Of a stretch of 64,000 nucleotides of DNA, positions 53,801-61,845 are shown one piece after another; the first letter of the stretch is position 1, and every line of letters starts with the position of its first letter. The notes under the pieces were generated by a model that saw only the letters and a list, made by a program, of their open reading frames with translations, did not search any database and was not told the origin of the DNA. Source of the stretch: Oxyruncus cristatus (lineage: Eukaryota; Chordata; Aves; Passeriformes; Cotingidae); assembly GCA_013399855.1 (NCBI GenBank), contig VXAY01002371.1, positions 1,647,337 to 1,711,336 on the forward strand, written 5' to 3'. The position numbers and the translations under genes are program-made.

Positions 53801-56800
53801 TGAGTAAGACCAATAAGAGTATTGATGTAATGATTTAACATACAGCAGCATTTATGTCTGAAAAACATTCAAGTTCTGATTATGTTTCAGGCATCCTTTG
53901 TTTCTGAGGTGTGATATTGCACTGGTGCTGCTCTGCCTGTGAAAGGAATAATACAAAATACTGATCAAATGGCCTCCTATGTAATATTCAGCTACCTACA
54001 CTTTTTAAGCCCTTCTAAGTTGATACCTCATATATATTTCGAATAGAAAACCTCCAACAACTTAGTGTAACAACAGAGATGACCAAGTCTTTTGAAAGCA
54101 GGAATCTTAACGTGGGATACAAATTTATGTCTGCCTTGTTGTATGGAAGGCAGCTTCTATTGCACTGAGAAACATACATGTTCTCTGGTAACAGCTGTAG
54201 ATTTGGCACTTCAACAAATAGTTCGGGGGTTTTTTTGAGGAAATCGGAGGATAAAGAAATTAAATTCTGGCTTTATTGCATGGACTCAAAAGCTTAAATT
54301 TTGTTATCTATGTTATAAAAAGTTGGCGAAGATGCCCACAGCTTTCTTTGGAATGCTGGACTGCTTAAACTTGTTTTTGTCTTTTTCAGAACCTTCATCT
54401 AGAGTCCATAAAGTTTTGAAGTCAAATGGTAAGCTACTTTGTCTACTGTTTATTGACCTAGTGTTTCTGTACTTTCTAGAACAAGTAAAGATGGATTCTT
54501 TTTTCTTTTAACTATCTCTAAATACATCGTGGGGGGAGGAGGAAGTTTAAAAGAAAAACAAAATATCAGTGTTTAAATCTAATGTCTGCTTTTCCACACT
54601 TGGGTTTTGGTCCTGTAAACATCCTAGCAACTGAACACAGAGAATCTTGGCCATCATGAATGGTTGCTCATATCATAGTACTGTTGCAAAATTAGGCCCT
54701 CAAGTGGAACTCTGGTAAATCTCATGCTGTCTGATTTTTCAGACTCTATTCAATTGCTGCTACCTTTAACACCCTTTGGGAAATTTGTAATTGGGATATT
54801 AGTGTAGCATTAAAATGGGCATAGACTGATAGCAGTTTGATCATTTCCTTATTTCTGTTTTCAGATATAAGTCCAGATATGCAGAAGGTAAGCCATTTCT
54901 TGTATTTCTTGTTGTAGCACATTCATTTGACTTGGAGCACAGTATTTACTGAAGAATCTGCATCTTCTTGGTTGTGTTGGCTTTAAGAATGGAAACAAAC
55001 CCATAAATGTTATTTAGCACCTCAAATAGGATTACTGGAATGAAAGCAATAGAAATACAGTTTACTATTTCGGAAATATTTAATAGAGAAAAAATTACTG
55101 ATCCATATATTGTTGTGCTTTATGATACAGTACAGTCAATTACTAGGGCTATAGAATACTTAAAAATACCCCTAGAATCAAGGAAGTGCTGTGTATAGTG
55201 TTTATTCTTTGGAGCATATTATCTCTGCATTTATTAAACAAGACTGGAAAGTTTCAGCTCACTCTGAAATACATATATATATATAAACCCTGACATACCA
55301 CCAACCAGAGGAGATGCAGCTTAAGCAGGTAGAAATAAGCATTTCTAATTTTTGCATTTCCTGCAAGAATTTGTAATGGAGTTACCAGTGCAATTGGAAA
55401 GTCTCACGTTAAATTTTGCATCTTAGGGTTTTATTTAGGATGGAATTTAAAGTGGGGATGTGTGGAAGTTTTATAAACAGAGTACATTAGATATGACTTC
55501 ACTGTCATGTCATGATTTGGGAGGTGGGGGAAGTGGGGATTTGCATATATTTTTTCAGTTCAAAATATTATATGGGAAAATACTGATTGTTGTACTTATG
55601 TCTTTATAAATCTCGTTTCAGTGCAGCTAACTCAATGTAGCTTAAACATTGTCTATAAGTCTAATGTAAAACAGTGTCTTACTAAAATATCGAATCTCTA
55701 TGAATTTCTAATCAAAGTTTTGTGGTTTTTTTTTTTTTTTTTTAAGCGGGTTGGTATTGAGGGAGCTCTATTATCTCAAGCCACCAAACTAGGATCAAGT
55801 GAAGCCCTGCTGAATTCTAGGAAAAAGGTTTCATTGGAATCCAGTGGGATGGAGAGCCAATTTCAAGAGTCTATTGAACCAGCCTACAGCAGTGACCAGG
55901 ACGAAAATCTTCAGACTTCTGCTACGGAACAAATTGATGCTGATGATGAGGAGGAGTCTGAACAGGTAGGAAAAAGAGGGGAAAATAAAAAATCATTTTT
56001 TTTCCTGGGGAAAATGGAAGAGGGATTAAAATTATCTGTAAAACGGCCATGAGGAAAGAATGTGTTGCAAATGTTTACAACTTTCTCTTCTTAGATATAT
56101 TTTTATTTAGACTTCACACATTACTCTCTTGCATTTAACAGAGAAGATGTAAAAGTAGCCACTATACAGAGGGAGAAATTTCCACTGCTTGAACGAGACT
56201 TTACTTAGTCCTTTGCAGTCCTCAAACTTAGTTCTGACAGGAAGCTATTGCTTTTACCTGTTGCACACAACTGGCTTTTCCTTGCTTCTTCGGCTGATGC
56301 TGTGAAAGAAATCTTTTTAGGCCACTTGCAAAGACAGTGCCTTCAGGTCTCCAAACCAAGGACTTGAATATTAAGATTCAGGTACTGCTGCAGGTGATGT
56401 GATGTTTCTTGATTTATGAGCTCCTGGCAGTAGCTAGGAATGTGTGAACTTCAGTATGAAAAGTTCTGAGTAGGATTTCTGAAAATGAGTCTTTATCTGT
56501 TACTACTGCACAGATGGTAGCTTTTCCCACTCTGTATGATGTTTCCACACAAATGTAGTACCTCTGAAAGAATAAAACCCCAGCTTTGAAATGGGCCTGT
56601 ATTAAATTATCTAGATTTTCAGTTTATTTTGTTTAGTTGATACTGACGTCATATCCTTGTGCGGTCCTTTTATTTTGTGAATTATACCAAACCAATTATT
56701 GAAATTTTTTGAAGCTTACTGTGCATTTCCTCTTTGAAATTACACTATTTGCATTATAAATATTTGACAAAATAGTATCTTATATGAGTGTAGTGCAGTG

Positions 56801-59800
56801 TCTTGTACTTCTCCCTCTTGCTGACATAAGTACAAAAGAATACCGCCATAAAAGTGTATACTAGTAGCTTAGTGTTTAATATTAGATGTGGCAACAAGAC
56901 TTTCACAGGTATTCTAGGCTCTGAATCATTCCTGTGGCAGTGCTCTGATGACTTGTGAGTTTATTAATCTCCCAGTATGGATCCCTGACCTGTTCTAGCT
57001 GCTAATAATTCCTGTGATCAAGACTGTACAAAGAACTGTAGATTTTATTACCCCTCCCCTGCTTTTTTTCTTTAAAATCACAGGGAGTACAGCAAAACTC
57101 ACTGCAGAAATCAAAAGGGGGAAGAAAAAGACTTAATAGTCAAGCTGCTGAAAATGTTGAAAAACGGAGAAGTCTTAATGTCAACAAGTGTGAAATGCAG
57201 GTATGTAATTATTATTTTTACTTCTATTTTGCTATGCATCGTATATATGTCAAGGAAATTGCTTTACCTAAGTACCCCATTTTCTGTTTATGTCATGTAT
57301 TAGTATTTGTATCATCGAAATAGTCATCTCTATGATGAAAGGCTGTTCTTTTTGGGGCCGGGAAAAACAAGCAATTAACCAAACCAATCAGCATTAACTT
57401 AGGCCAAAAGGAATTATCTTACCCTCTCTCTCCCAACCTCTGGGAAGCGATCTCTGCAGCATCCTGTTGGAATTAGCAAGCCTGTGGCCTTGCTGTAAAT
57501 TAGATCTGGATGAAAACTTACTCTGAAAAGAAAAAGAAATTTTCAGTGGCATATGCTAAAGAGCATAAGATTCCTTTCTGCTAGGGTTATAGGCAAGGGG
57601 AAAGGGAGGAGAACAGAATTTTTGGCACAAGCCCAGAGTCAGATTAGCTTAATCCAACTGTGAAACTGCAGAGTTAGCATAAAAGGTTTAATCTAACCCC
57701 TGCCAAACAGATTTGCCTTTAATTACTCATGCATTAACATAAGCTACTGTCTTGTATTTGAAGTAAGATGTTATTAAATGCCAAGAATGAACTCTGAGCC
57801 GTGGTAAGGATTAGAAGACAAGGTAGTCTGGCACTGCCAGCTTGGCTCCCTGGCTCTGTATTGAGGAGCCTGCTTGCCCTGTCCATTTCCACATGATTCT
57901 GTGCTGCAGGACCCACTAGTGCTATGACAGTTCTGTGAATGGAGGGAATTGCTGTATTATTGCAGGGATATGCTAATGTTACCTGCAAATTTGAAATCTT
58001 CACAGAGCTCCAAGGACCCCTCAGATGAAGAGTCAACCCAGTTGAATACTGACCTTCCATTTTCCTGCACAGCTAGACAGCCACAGTCTCCTAGACAATT
58101 CAGCACAACCCAGAGCAACTCGCTAATCATGAATATCCTGGGAGGAAGTACCTCTGTCAGAAACATCTGGACGGACCATCAGATCAGGCAGGCATTGTTT
58201 CCCAGCCGGCGCCCACCATGTGAGAATGAAGATGATGAAGACGATTATCAAATGTTTGTACCATCACTGTCTACATCCAATGCAAGTTCAGCTGTCAGTG
58301 GAGAAAGGAGGGGTTCTTCTGGGCGTCCATGCAGCTGGCACTTGGGGGTAATGCATCAAAACGAGCCTTCCAGCCCCACTCGTCACAAAATCGTCAGACG
58401 GGCCAGTAGTGCTGGTGAAAGTAACACGTGTCCAGCCAGCACAAGGTGTAAAATAGTGGAGCGTGGTTCTCGAAGGGAAGCGAAGATAGCAGAAACGAGC
58501 ACTAGGAATGCATATCCCGAATCCTCAGAGGAGTTGACTATCGATGATATTGAACATGTTTATGATAATATAAGCTATGAAGACTTAAAGCTGATGGGTC
58601 TGACAAGAAGGGAGGAGACACACCGTGGTCCCCAGAGATCTGCTAGAGACTCTCTCTATGAGGCTGAAAACAAAAGCAATTTAGATTCACCCTCCAGAAA
58701 GAGGACAGCAAATCAAAACAGGGCCTTCGTTTGTGTTAGTAGGGAGGAGATACTACTCAATAAAGAAGCACCTACTTCAAGTTTGGATGAGCTCAGGATT
58801 GTTGAAGACAACATCTATGACACCATAGTGCTTCCAGAAACACCACTATTGAATTTTAAATGTGACCCCTTAAAAACCTCTAAAAGGAGGAGCTTTTTAG
58901 AAAAAGACTTTGCATATTGTGACAATCTACAGCATTTTGTTTCTGAAGAGAGTCTCCAGTTCAGTGAAGATGAAAGTCCGTACCATCGTGTTCCTGTTGA
59001 CAATGACTATTTGAGCTTAGTAGATAGCTCCTCCAACTCTGATTCTCTGTCCCATAAGTCTGCAGCAGATAAACTCTCAGAGGAAGTAGATGAGATTTGG
59101 AATGACCTGGAGAACTATATCAAGAAAAATGAGGAAAAGACAAGAGATCGTGTCCTTGCAGCTTTTCCTGTCTGTAAAGATGATATGCAGGAAAGGCTGC
59201 ATGCTGGTAGTACACCTGAACTGAGTAAAGATGTAGAGTACTCACTGTCTACTCTCTCTCTGCCAGAAACTCCTATTTTCCCTAAAACTGTGAAGCCCAG
59301 GGCTGCCACCATTAGTGAGGCTAATCTCAGGCTTGAAGACACTACACCATGCAAGAACTCTTTTATGAGTCTGAACAGATCTTCCTTCTCCAGTGAGATG
59401 CCTCTTGTAGATAGTCCATATGAACCTGCCAATAATGTTCTATCCAGTGTGCATGCAGAGACCGTGGAAAATGACTTGGCCATTGTGGATAAAACAAAGA
59501 ACAGAGTTTTTATGATGGCAAGGCAGTACAGTCAAAAAATTAAGAAGGCTAACCAGCTTTTGAAAGTTAAAAGTCCAGAGCAGGAACAGCCAGCTAGCAG
59601 ACAACAGAAACTGAAACACAAAGATCTTGCTGCTATTCTGGAGGAGAAGAAACAAGGGGGTCCTGCTATTGGTACGTTAAAAACATTTCTATACAGATAC
59701 ATTTCTTGAGTAACTTCCAGTGAACTTTGTGTTCTGAACTGGAAGATTATGAATTTTCCCGACCTTGTTCATTGAGTATGAGTATCATATTTTCTGTTTT

Positions 59801-61724
59801 ACCACTGTGATGAGTTTTCTGGGACTGCTTTAACATGAGTAGTCCTTTATATCTCATTTCTTGTCATTGCTTGATAACTTTGTGAAGAAATAGCAGGGTG
59901 GTGTCAGGAAAGAGCAATTAGACTGAGGCTGGAAATAGAAATCATGCCCAAAGCTCTATTGGCCTCTTTACAGAAAAGCAGTTATTTTCTTTAATAGTGT
60001 AATCTTCAGAGTTCGAATAAATTGGTTTATTTTCAAGTCAGTTCACCATCTAACAAGTCATGTACATTTGCATCCACAGTCATACCCATAAGGATAAGGA
60101 ATGGGGTCAGATAAGAAAGAGGTGGTGATCTTGTTCTGTCAATGTGCAGTCATGGATATGCAAGAGCTCTGGAGCTATTTTTGTCCATGGTTAATTAAAA
60201 CATATTGAAAATATGGAGCGAGCAGACTCCATGCACTAGAGTGTCATTCCTGCCTTCTTGTGATATTTATAAAAGTCTCTAAATATCTTATTTGGTAGGC
60301 CATTTTTAGGATGTTTTTTTCCATTTTAACATGAAACAAGCAGCATATTATTGGAACCATGGGCTGCATTGTCTCTTGCATGACTGCTCACTGTAGCAAG
60401 TTGTTTTATGTTTCTTTTTCTCAATACAGTGTACTGAAATATGATGCAAAGGGTCTTTCAGCCTCAATTGTTTCATGTTACTTTGTTGAAGACAAATATA
60501 TTCAGACAACTGAAAGATCTTCTCTTAACTGATACTAAGTGTTTTGAGATTTTTAAATTTTCACTTGATTAATTGCAATGGATTCCTTGTCTCTGCTAAG
60601 TTAGTTCTCTCTCCTTTCTAGGTGCCAGAATAGCTGAATATTCCCAGCTTTACGACCAAATTGTTTTTAGAGACAGTACTCCTAAGGTCCAAAAGGAAGT
60701 CTGGGCCACTCCTCAGGAGCCATCAGCTGGGAGGTTTTCCACGCCCGTGGCCGCATCACCTCCCCGTTCCCAGCCTACCAGTGAATGCCCAAGAGCAGAA
60801 GATTGGCTTTTGCATTCTACATACAGTAATGGCGAGCTGGCTGACTTCTCTCCGTGGTCTGAATCCCAAGACCCAAAGTCCAAGAACTTGTATACAGAAG
60901 CTGGTACAAAAAGTAATTCGAAGCAGTTGTTATCAGCTGGCTCGGTGCCTTCCCTTCAGATTTCTAACCGTTTGCATGTCCCAGCGCAGAGGTGGAGTGC
61001 CATTATCAGCCAGCCGAACAAAGAAAACTTACACCAAGATCACATCTATAATTCACTTGGGAGGAGAGTAAGCAATGTAAAACCACAGGCATATAGCAGG
61101 TCACAGTCATCATCCTCAATTGTGGTCAACAGGTCTGGAGAATCAATTGTATATACTAACGAAATTGACAAGAAAAAGCTCCATTTGAATAGGAACTTCC
61201 GATTCAACAGTCATCAAAGTCCTGCTATTTCTTCAGCATGTACAGAGCCGGAGATGAAAAAGCAGATACCTGAAAGCTGTTCAGATATGATTCTGCAGGA
61301 TTCTCAAAAAGTCCTGAGAGTGAACAGGGCCTCCCCTCTGACAGCACAGATGGCCACTCAGAACTATTTTTCGAATTTCAAAGATTCTGAAGAAGGAGAA
61401 GGGGATGATGATGACTATGTTGAAATAAAGTCTGAAGATGAGGGATCTGACTTGGAGACTTCTCAGAACCAAACAAGGAAATCAGATCCTAAACTGCGTA
61501 ATGCAGACGCTGCTCCTTCTGAAACGCTCTGTGGCAAAACTGTCTCCTGTACTCCTGCAAAGTCTGCCAGCAGCAAACACGCACTTACCCCATATCTGAC
61601 TGCATATACTGATTCGGATAAACTGAATGACTACCTGTGGAGGGTACCATCTCCTAATCAGCAGAATATTGTACAGTCTTTAAGGGAAAAATTTCAGTGT
61701 CTCAGTTCAAGTAGCTTTGCTTGA
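14409..61724 (+). CDS. PLEKHG1: PLEKHG1, DH-PH Rho guanine-nucleotide exchange factor (whole gene span, 17 coding exons)
   Basis: The joined exons encode 1,527 residues that I recognise as PLEKHG1. The family loads GTP onto Rho-type GTPases at membranes and actin structures; Cdc42/Rac/Rho are the usual substrates, but specificity cannot be read from sequence. Order: a Ser-rich N-terminus (1-110), a DH domain (about 117-300) with the CR1-type start [12 protein letters not shown] and the signature [14 protein letters not shown] (249-262), a PH domain (about 325-425) with the invariant Trp at 410, then about 1,100 low-complexity residues ending in SSSSFA. The start ATG at 14409 lies in ccaccATGG and matches the start I remember for mammalian orthologues. 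From memory the human protein is 1,385 residues, so this model is about 140 longer; I did not locate the extra residues. All introns are GT-AG and every junction keeps frame. I see no frameshift or premature stop, so the gene looks intact. Confidence 0.95.
17074..17590 (-). mobile_element. CR1 LINE 3' part, antisense
   Basis: Starts on the + strand with tatcacagaatgagtaatgt, the complement of a CR1 3' tail, and continues through the CR1 3' region. The minus strand encodes the ORF2 fragment [20 protein letters not shown], then [20 protein letters not shown] and [15 protein letters not shown], a hallmark CR1 RT segment ([26 protein letters not shown] in intact copies). The copy is degenerate. 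Confidence 0.9.
17647..17665. repeat. Poly-T run
   Basis: A T homopolymer of about 18 bases in intron sequence between the two CR1 blocks. Confidence 0.85.
18098..18228. other. Assembly gap (131 N)
   Basis: 131 undetermined bases, flanked on the left by G-runs in ggggggtggggtggggtggt and on the right by gggggggtgggg, then a T run. The missing sequence is probably G-rich low complexity. The poly-X translations across it are not genes. Confidence 0.98.
18335..18715 (-). mobile_element. CR1 LINE ORF2 fragment, antisense
   Basis: On the + strand, atccagatcattaatgaata, the segment ccagttttcagtcaaactta, and then ctgaagtcaagggagactgt followed by cttggtgaatccctaatgac are the usual antisense CR1 RT landmarks in their usual order. 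This is the part of CR1 expected a few hundred bases upstream (in element sense) of the 17074-17590 block, so both probably come from one insertion. Confidence 0.8.
20095..20580. repeat. Pyrimidine-rich tract (+ strand)
   Basis: Nearly 500 bases in which C and T strongly dominate the + strand, with many tct/cct/ctc triplets and a short tatctatctatc run near 20265. No repeat family recognised. Confidence 0.5.
24354..24395. repeat. (CTCCCTTT)n microsatellite
   Basis: Five consecutive near-perfect copies of an 8-bp unit, followed by a T-rich tail up to 24415. Confidence 0.9.
34017..34117 (+). CDS. PLEKHG1: PLEKHG1 coding exon 2 (residues 141-174, DH domain)
   Basis: Acceptor ctcctatctcttgtag precedes GAT TAC CTC GAC. 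The exon encodes [18 protein letters not shown], then [15 protein letters not shown], the second helical part of the DH domain. It is 101 nt and ends two bases into a Ser codon (AG) at a gtaaat donor; the next exon supplies the T. The upstream intron is the longest in the window. Confidence 0.95.
34118..38930 (+). other. PLEKHG1 intron after coding exon 2 (4.8 kb)
   Basis: Ordinary AT-rich intron. It holds one CR1 3' end at 38479-38637, just upstream of coding exon 3. I see no other gene or structured RNA. Confidence 0.8.
38479..38637 (-). mobile_element. CR1 LINE 3' end, antisense
   Basis: The + strand reads catagaatcatagaatagtt, then tgggttggaagg, ctagtccagcttccctgcca and ccatccaacctggccttgaa, the complement of a CR1 3' end with its 8-bp terminal repeats. 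Only about 160 bp are retained. It lies about 295 bp upstream of coding exon 3. Confidence 0.92.
38931..39000 (+). CDS. PLEKHG1: PLEKHG1 coding exon 3 (residues 174-197, DH domain)
   Basis: Acceptor ctttgttttag completes the split Ser codon. The 70-nt exon encodes [20 protein letters not shown] and VSK, and ends on a whole codon at the strong donor gtaagt. The sequence is a typical DH-domain helix and continues directly into [11 protein letters not shown] of the next exon. Confidence 0.94.
39933..40025. repeat. A/C low-complexity tract
   Basis: A-rich runs broken by single or double C (aaaccaaaaaaccaacacac and so on). It resembles the tracts at 43109 and 50224. Confidence 0.9.
43109..43206. 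repeat. A/C low-complexity tract with (AAAC)n and (AACC)n
   Basis: Almost no G or T for about 95 bases; it includes ccaaccaaccaataaacaaa and five aaac units. The Phe/Val-rich minus-strand ORFs over it are artefacts. Confidence 0.92.
45020..45123 (+). mobile_element. CR1 LINE 3' tail, sense orientation
   Basis: Reads ggtgtgattcttggggccgt, then gggccaggagctggacttca, gtcccttccaactcagggta and attctatgat, the typical sense-strand 3' end of CR1. It is the only CR1 here in the same orientation as PLEKHG1. About 100 bp are retained. Confidence 0.88.
45526..45572 (+). CDS. PLEKHG1: PLEKHG1 coding exon 4 (residues 198-213, DH domain)
   Basis: A short 47-nt exon between cccacgcag and gtagga. It encodes [15 protein letters not shown] and the first two bases of an Arg codon. 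The Y-x-x-Y-C-x-N-Y pattern is characteristic of the middle of DH domains. It is too short to be seen as an ORF and was found from the expected continuation of the protein. Confidence 0.94.
45573..45990 (+). other. PLEKHG1 intron after coding exon 4 (418 bp)
   Basis: Short intron with an A-rich stretch near 45709-45745. Nothing else seen. Confidence 0.9.
45991..46141 (+). CDS. PLEKHG1: PLEKHG1 coding exon 5 (residues 213-263, DH signature)
   Basis: Acceptor gatgttttcag. The 151-nt exon encodes [18 protein letters not shown], a charged helix, and [18 protein letters not shown] followed by LLLH. The [11 protein letters not shown] run is the most conserved DH helix (CR3), which makes the main GTPase switch contacts in Dbl-family structures. 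All expected residues are present, so catalytic competence is likely. It ends on a whole codon at gtaagc. Confidence 0.96.
46142..47145 (+). other. PLEKHG1 intron after coding exon 5 (1.0 kb)
   Basis: Ordinary intron ending in a long T-rich polypyrimidine tract from 47104. Nothing else seen. Confidence 0.9.
47146..47277 (+). CDS. PLEKHG1: PLEKHG1 coding exon 6 (residues 264-307, end of DH domain)
   Basis: A very long T-rich tract ending in ctctgtcttag precedes GAA ATA GAA. The 132-nt exon (44 codons) encodes [20 protein letters not shown], then [20 protein letters not shown] and IRLQ. This is the last DH helix and the DH-PH linker. Both ends are in phase 0. Skipping it would delete the end of the DH domain. 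Confidence 0.95.
47278..49656 (+). other. PLEKHG1 intron after coding exon 6 (2.4 kb)
   Basis: AT-rich intron with a T/G tract at about 48068-48142 and T runs near 48583-48620. No repeat family or extra exon recognised; the 128-codon minus-strand ORF at 49113-49499 shows no domain. Confidence 0.85.
49657..49839 (+). CDS. PLEKHG1: PLEKHG1 coding exon 7 (residues 308-368, PH domain N-terminal half)
   Basis: Acceptor gatcttttgcag. The 183-nt exon encodes [20 protein letters not shown], then [20 protein letters not shown], then [20 protein letters not shown] and L. The pattern [11 protein letters not shown] followed by [15 protein letters not shown] is the first strands of a Dbl-type PH domain. 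It ends on a whole codon at a gtatgt donor. The following intron is only 87 nt and open in frame. Confidence 0.95.
49840..49926 (+). other. PLEKHG1 87-nt intron inside the PH domain
   Basis: A minimal intron with donor gtatgt and acceptor ttacag. Its length is a multiple of three and it contains no stop in the coding frame, so retention would add 29 residues between HIL and CGNLML. Confidence 0.9.
49927..50022 (+). CDS. PLEKHG1: PLEKHG1 coding exon 8 (residues 369-400, PH domain)
   Basis: Acceptor ctctttgttacag. The 96-nt exon encodes [20 protein letters not shown] and [12 protein letters not shown], middle strands of the PH domain. It is phase 0 at both ends and ends at gtatga. It is separated by very short introns (87 and 114 nt) from exons 7 and 9, so these three exons form a compact PH-domain block. 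Confidence 0.95.
50137..50223 (+). CDS. PLEKHG1: PLEKHG1 coding exon 9 (residues 401-429, PH C-terminal helix)
   Basis: Acceptor tttctatcag. The 87-nt exon encodes [20 protein letters not shown] and NHPAKIPAK. The [11 protein letters not shown] run is the PH C-terminal helix, with its near-invariant Trp at residue 410. The donor gtaaaa merges directly into an A/C-only low-complexity tract, which is unusual next to a 5' splice site. Confidence 0.94.
50224..52089 (+). other. PLEKHG1 intron after coding exon 9 (1.9 kb)
   Basis: Begins with an A/C-only tract (50225-50284) immediately at the donor. The rest is ordinary AT-rich intron. Confidence 0.85.
50225..50284. repeat. A/C low-complexity tract at a splice donor
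   Basis: A runs with interspersed C (ccaacaaaa, ccaaccgacc, ccccccaaac), starting at the second base of the intron after coding exon 9. Confidence 0.9.
52090..52123 (+). CDS. PLEKHG1: PLEKHG1 coding exon 10 (residues 430-441)
   Basis: A 34-nt exon between ttctcttccag and the strong donor gtaagt. It encodes [11 protein letters not shown] plus one base of a His codon. The residues follow the PH helix exactly as in known PLEKHG1 proteins ([17 protein letters not shown]), which supports this small exon strongly. Confidence 0.92.
52124..53110 (+). other. PLEKHG1 intron after coding exon 10 (1.0 kb)
   Basis: Locally GC-richer than the neighbouring introns. The ORF at 52755-53138 runs into exon 11 in another frame and is not supported. 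Nothing else seen. Confidence 0.85.
53111..53206 (+). CDS. PLEKHG1: PLEKHG1 coding exon 11 (residues 441-473)
   Basis: Acceptor cttgttccccag. The 96-nt exon completes His and encodes [20 protein letters not shown], then [11 protein letters not shown] and one base of Glu. The RVRRKSEPS junction with exon 12 is a basophilic-kinase or 14-3-3-like site (inference). The exon is phase 1 at both ends, so it can be skipped without breaking frame. Confidence 0.92.
53207..54389 (+). other. PLEKHG1 intron after coding exon 11 (1.2 kb)
   Basis: Ordinary AT-rich intron with a T run near 53371. Nothing else seen. Confidence 0.88.
54390..54428 (+). CDS. PLEKHG1: PLEKHG1 coding exon 12 (residues 473-486)
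   Basis: A 39-nt exon between gtctttttcag and gtaagc, encoding [13 protein letters not shown] and one base of Gly/Asp. With exon 13 the split codon becomes GAT (Asp). It is phase 1 at both ends, so it can be skipped in frame. The [11 protein letters not shown] run is one I recognise from PLEKHG1. Confidence 0.9.
54429..54864 (+). other. PLEKHG1 intron after coding exon 12 (436 bp)
   Basis: Short AT-rich intron before a 23-nt microexon. No feature other than the splice signals. Confidence 0.85.
54865..54887 (+). CDS. PLEKHG1: PLEKHG1 coding exon 13 (23-nt microexon, residues 486-493)
   Basis: A 23-nt microexon between atttctgttttcag and gtaagc. It encodes (D)ISPDMQK and restores phase 0. It is supported by good splice sites, by the frame it restores, and by similarity to the SPDVQK motif I recall from mammalian PLEKHG1. 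It is too short to be found by ORF length. Confidence 0.85.
54888..55746 (+). other. PLEKHG1 intron after coding exon 13 (859 bp)
   Basis: AT-rich, with a short (TA)n at about 55272-55284 and an 18-T homopolymer (55726-55743) directly before the AAG acceptor. Confidence 0.85.
55747..55965 (+). CDS. PLEKHG1: PLEKHG1 coding exon 14 (residues 494-566, acidic linker)
   Basis: The acceptor is an 18-T run followed by aag, not the usual cag or tag. The 219-nt exon is open and encodes [20 protein letters not shown], a Ser/Glu-rich middle, and [16 protein letters not shown] at its end. It is phase 0 at both ends, so it can be included or skipped. The acidic, disordered-looking composition gives no enzymatic function. 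The donor is gtagga. Confidence 0.85.
55966..57083 (+). other. PLEKHG1 intron after coding exon 14 (1.1 kb)
   Basis: Ordinary intron. Nothing recognised apart from splice signals. Confidence 0.85.
57084..57200 (+). CDS. PLEKHG1: PLEKHG1 coding exon 15 (residues 567-605, basic linker)
   Basis: Acceptor ctttaaaatcacag; the pyrimidine tract lies slightly further upstream than usual. The 117-nt exon encodes [20 protein letters not shown], then [19 protein letters not shown]. Two basic clusters, KGGRKR and EKRRSLN, could be nuclear-targeting or PKA/14-3-3-type sites (inference). It is phase 0 at both ends, 39 codons, and can be skipped in frame. Donor gtatgt. Confidence 0.85.
57201..58005 (+). 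other. PLEKHG1 intron after coding exon 15 (805 bp)
   Basis: Ordinary intron. The frame of exon 16 stays open upstream to 57949, but those codons lie before the acceptor and are not exonic. Confidence 0.88.
58006..59671 (+). CDS. PLEKHG1: PLEKHG1 coding exon 16 (large exon, residues 606-1161)
   Basis: A 1,666-nt exon, open throughout, between gaaatcttcacag and gtacgt. It encodes a Ser- and acid-rich region with short conserved islands: [20 protein letters not shown], the acidic [41 protein letters not shown] (Tyr 791), [14 protein letters not shown] (Tyr 876), a helix around [20 protein letters not shown], a second LPETP at 1024, and a basic Gln/Lys-rich end. I recognise [14 protein letters not shown] and the [16 protein letters not shown] helix as typical of the PLEKHG1-3 subfamily. 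Phosphotyrosine and kinase-site roles are inferred from motifs. The long antisense ORFs inside it are shadows. Confidence 0.96.
59672..60621 (+). other. PLEKHG1 intron between the two large terminal exons (950 bp)
   Basis: Ordinary intron with donor gtacgt. Retention would append [11 protein letters not shown] and stop at 59709, removing the conserved C-terminus. Confidence 0.9.
60622..61724 (+). CDS. PLEKHG1: PLEKHG1 coding exon 17 (residues 1161-1527 and stop)
   Basis: Acceptor ctctcctttctag. The exon completes a Gly codon and encodes [20 protein letters not shown] (a family-typical island), a Ser/Pro-rich region, [20 protein letters not shown], an acidic patch [20 protein letters not shown], and the conserved tail [20 protein letters not shown], then [18 protein letters not shown] and CLSSSSFA. 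The stop is TGA. The last residues S-F-A loosely resemble a class I PDZ ligand, but a C-terminal Ala makes that weak. The same exon carries the whole 3' UTR. Confidence 0.96.
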
Positions 61725-61845
61725 TTGCCTTCAATAATTTCTAGCTGTACTGCCTTATCGTGACAGACTATATACTAGGACAATCAGTACTGGTATCATG
61801 TATTTCCACAATATTACACAATCAGGCATTGTATCACAGTAATAT

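Noticed and set aside
59115..59483. 122-codon ORF antisense to PLEKHG1 exon 16
   Set aside because: Shadow of the real coding strand; its composition mirrors the Ser/Glu-rich sense frame.
61711..61724. C-terminal SSFA as a PDZ ligand
   Set aside because: Ser at -2 fits class I, but a terminal Ala is a poor ligand residue; not supported enough to call.
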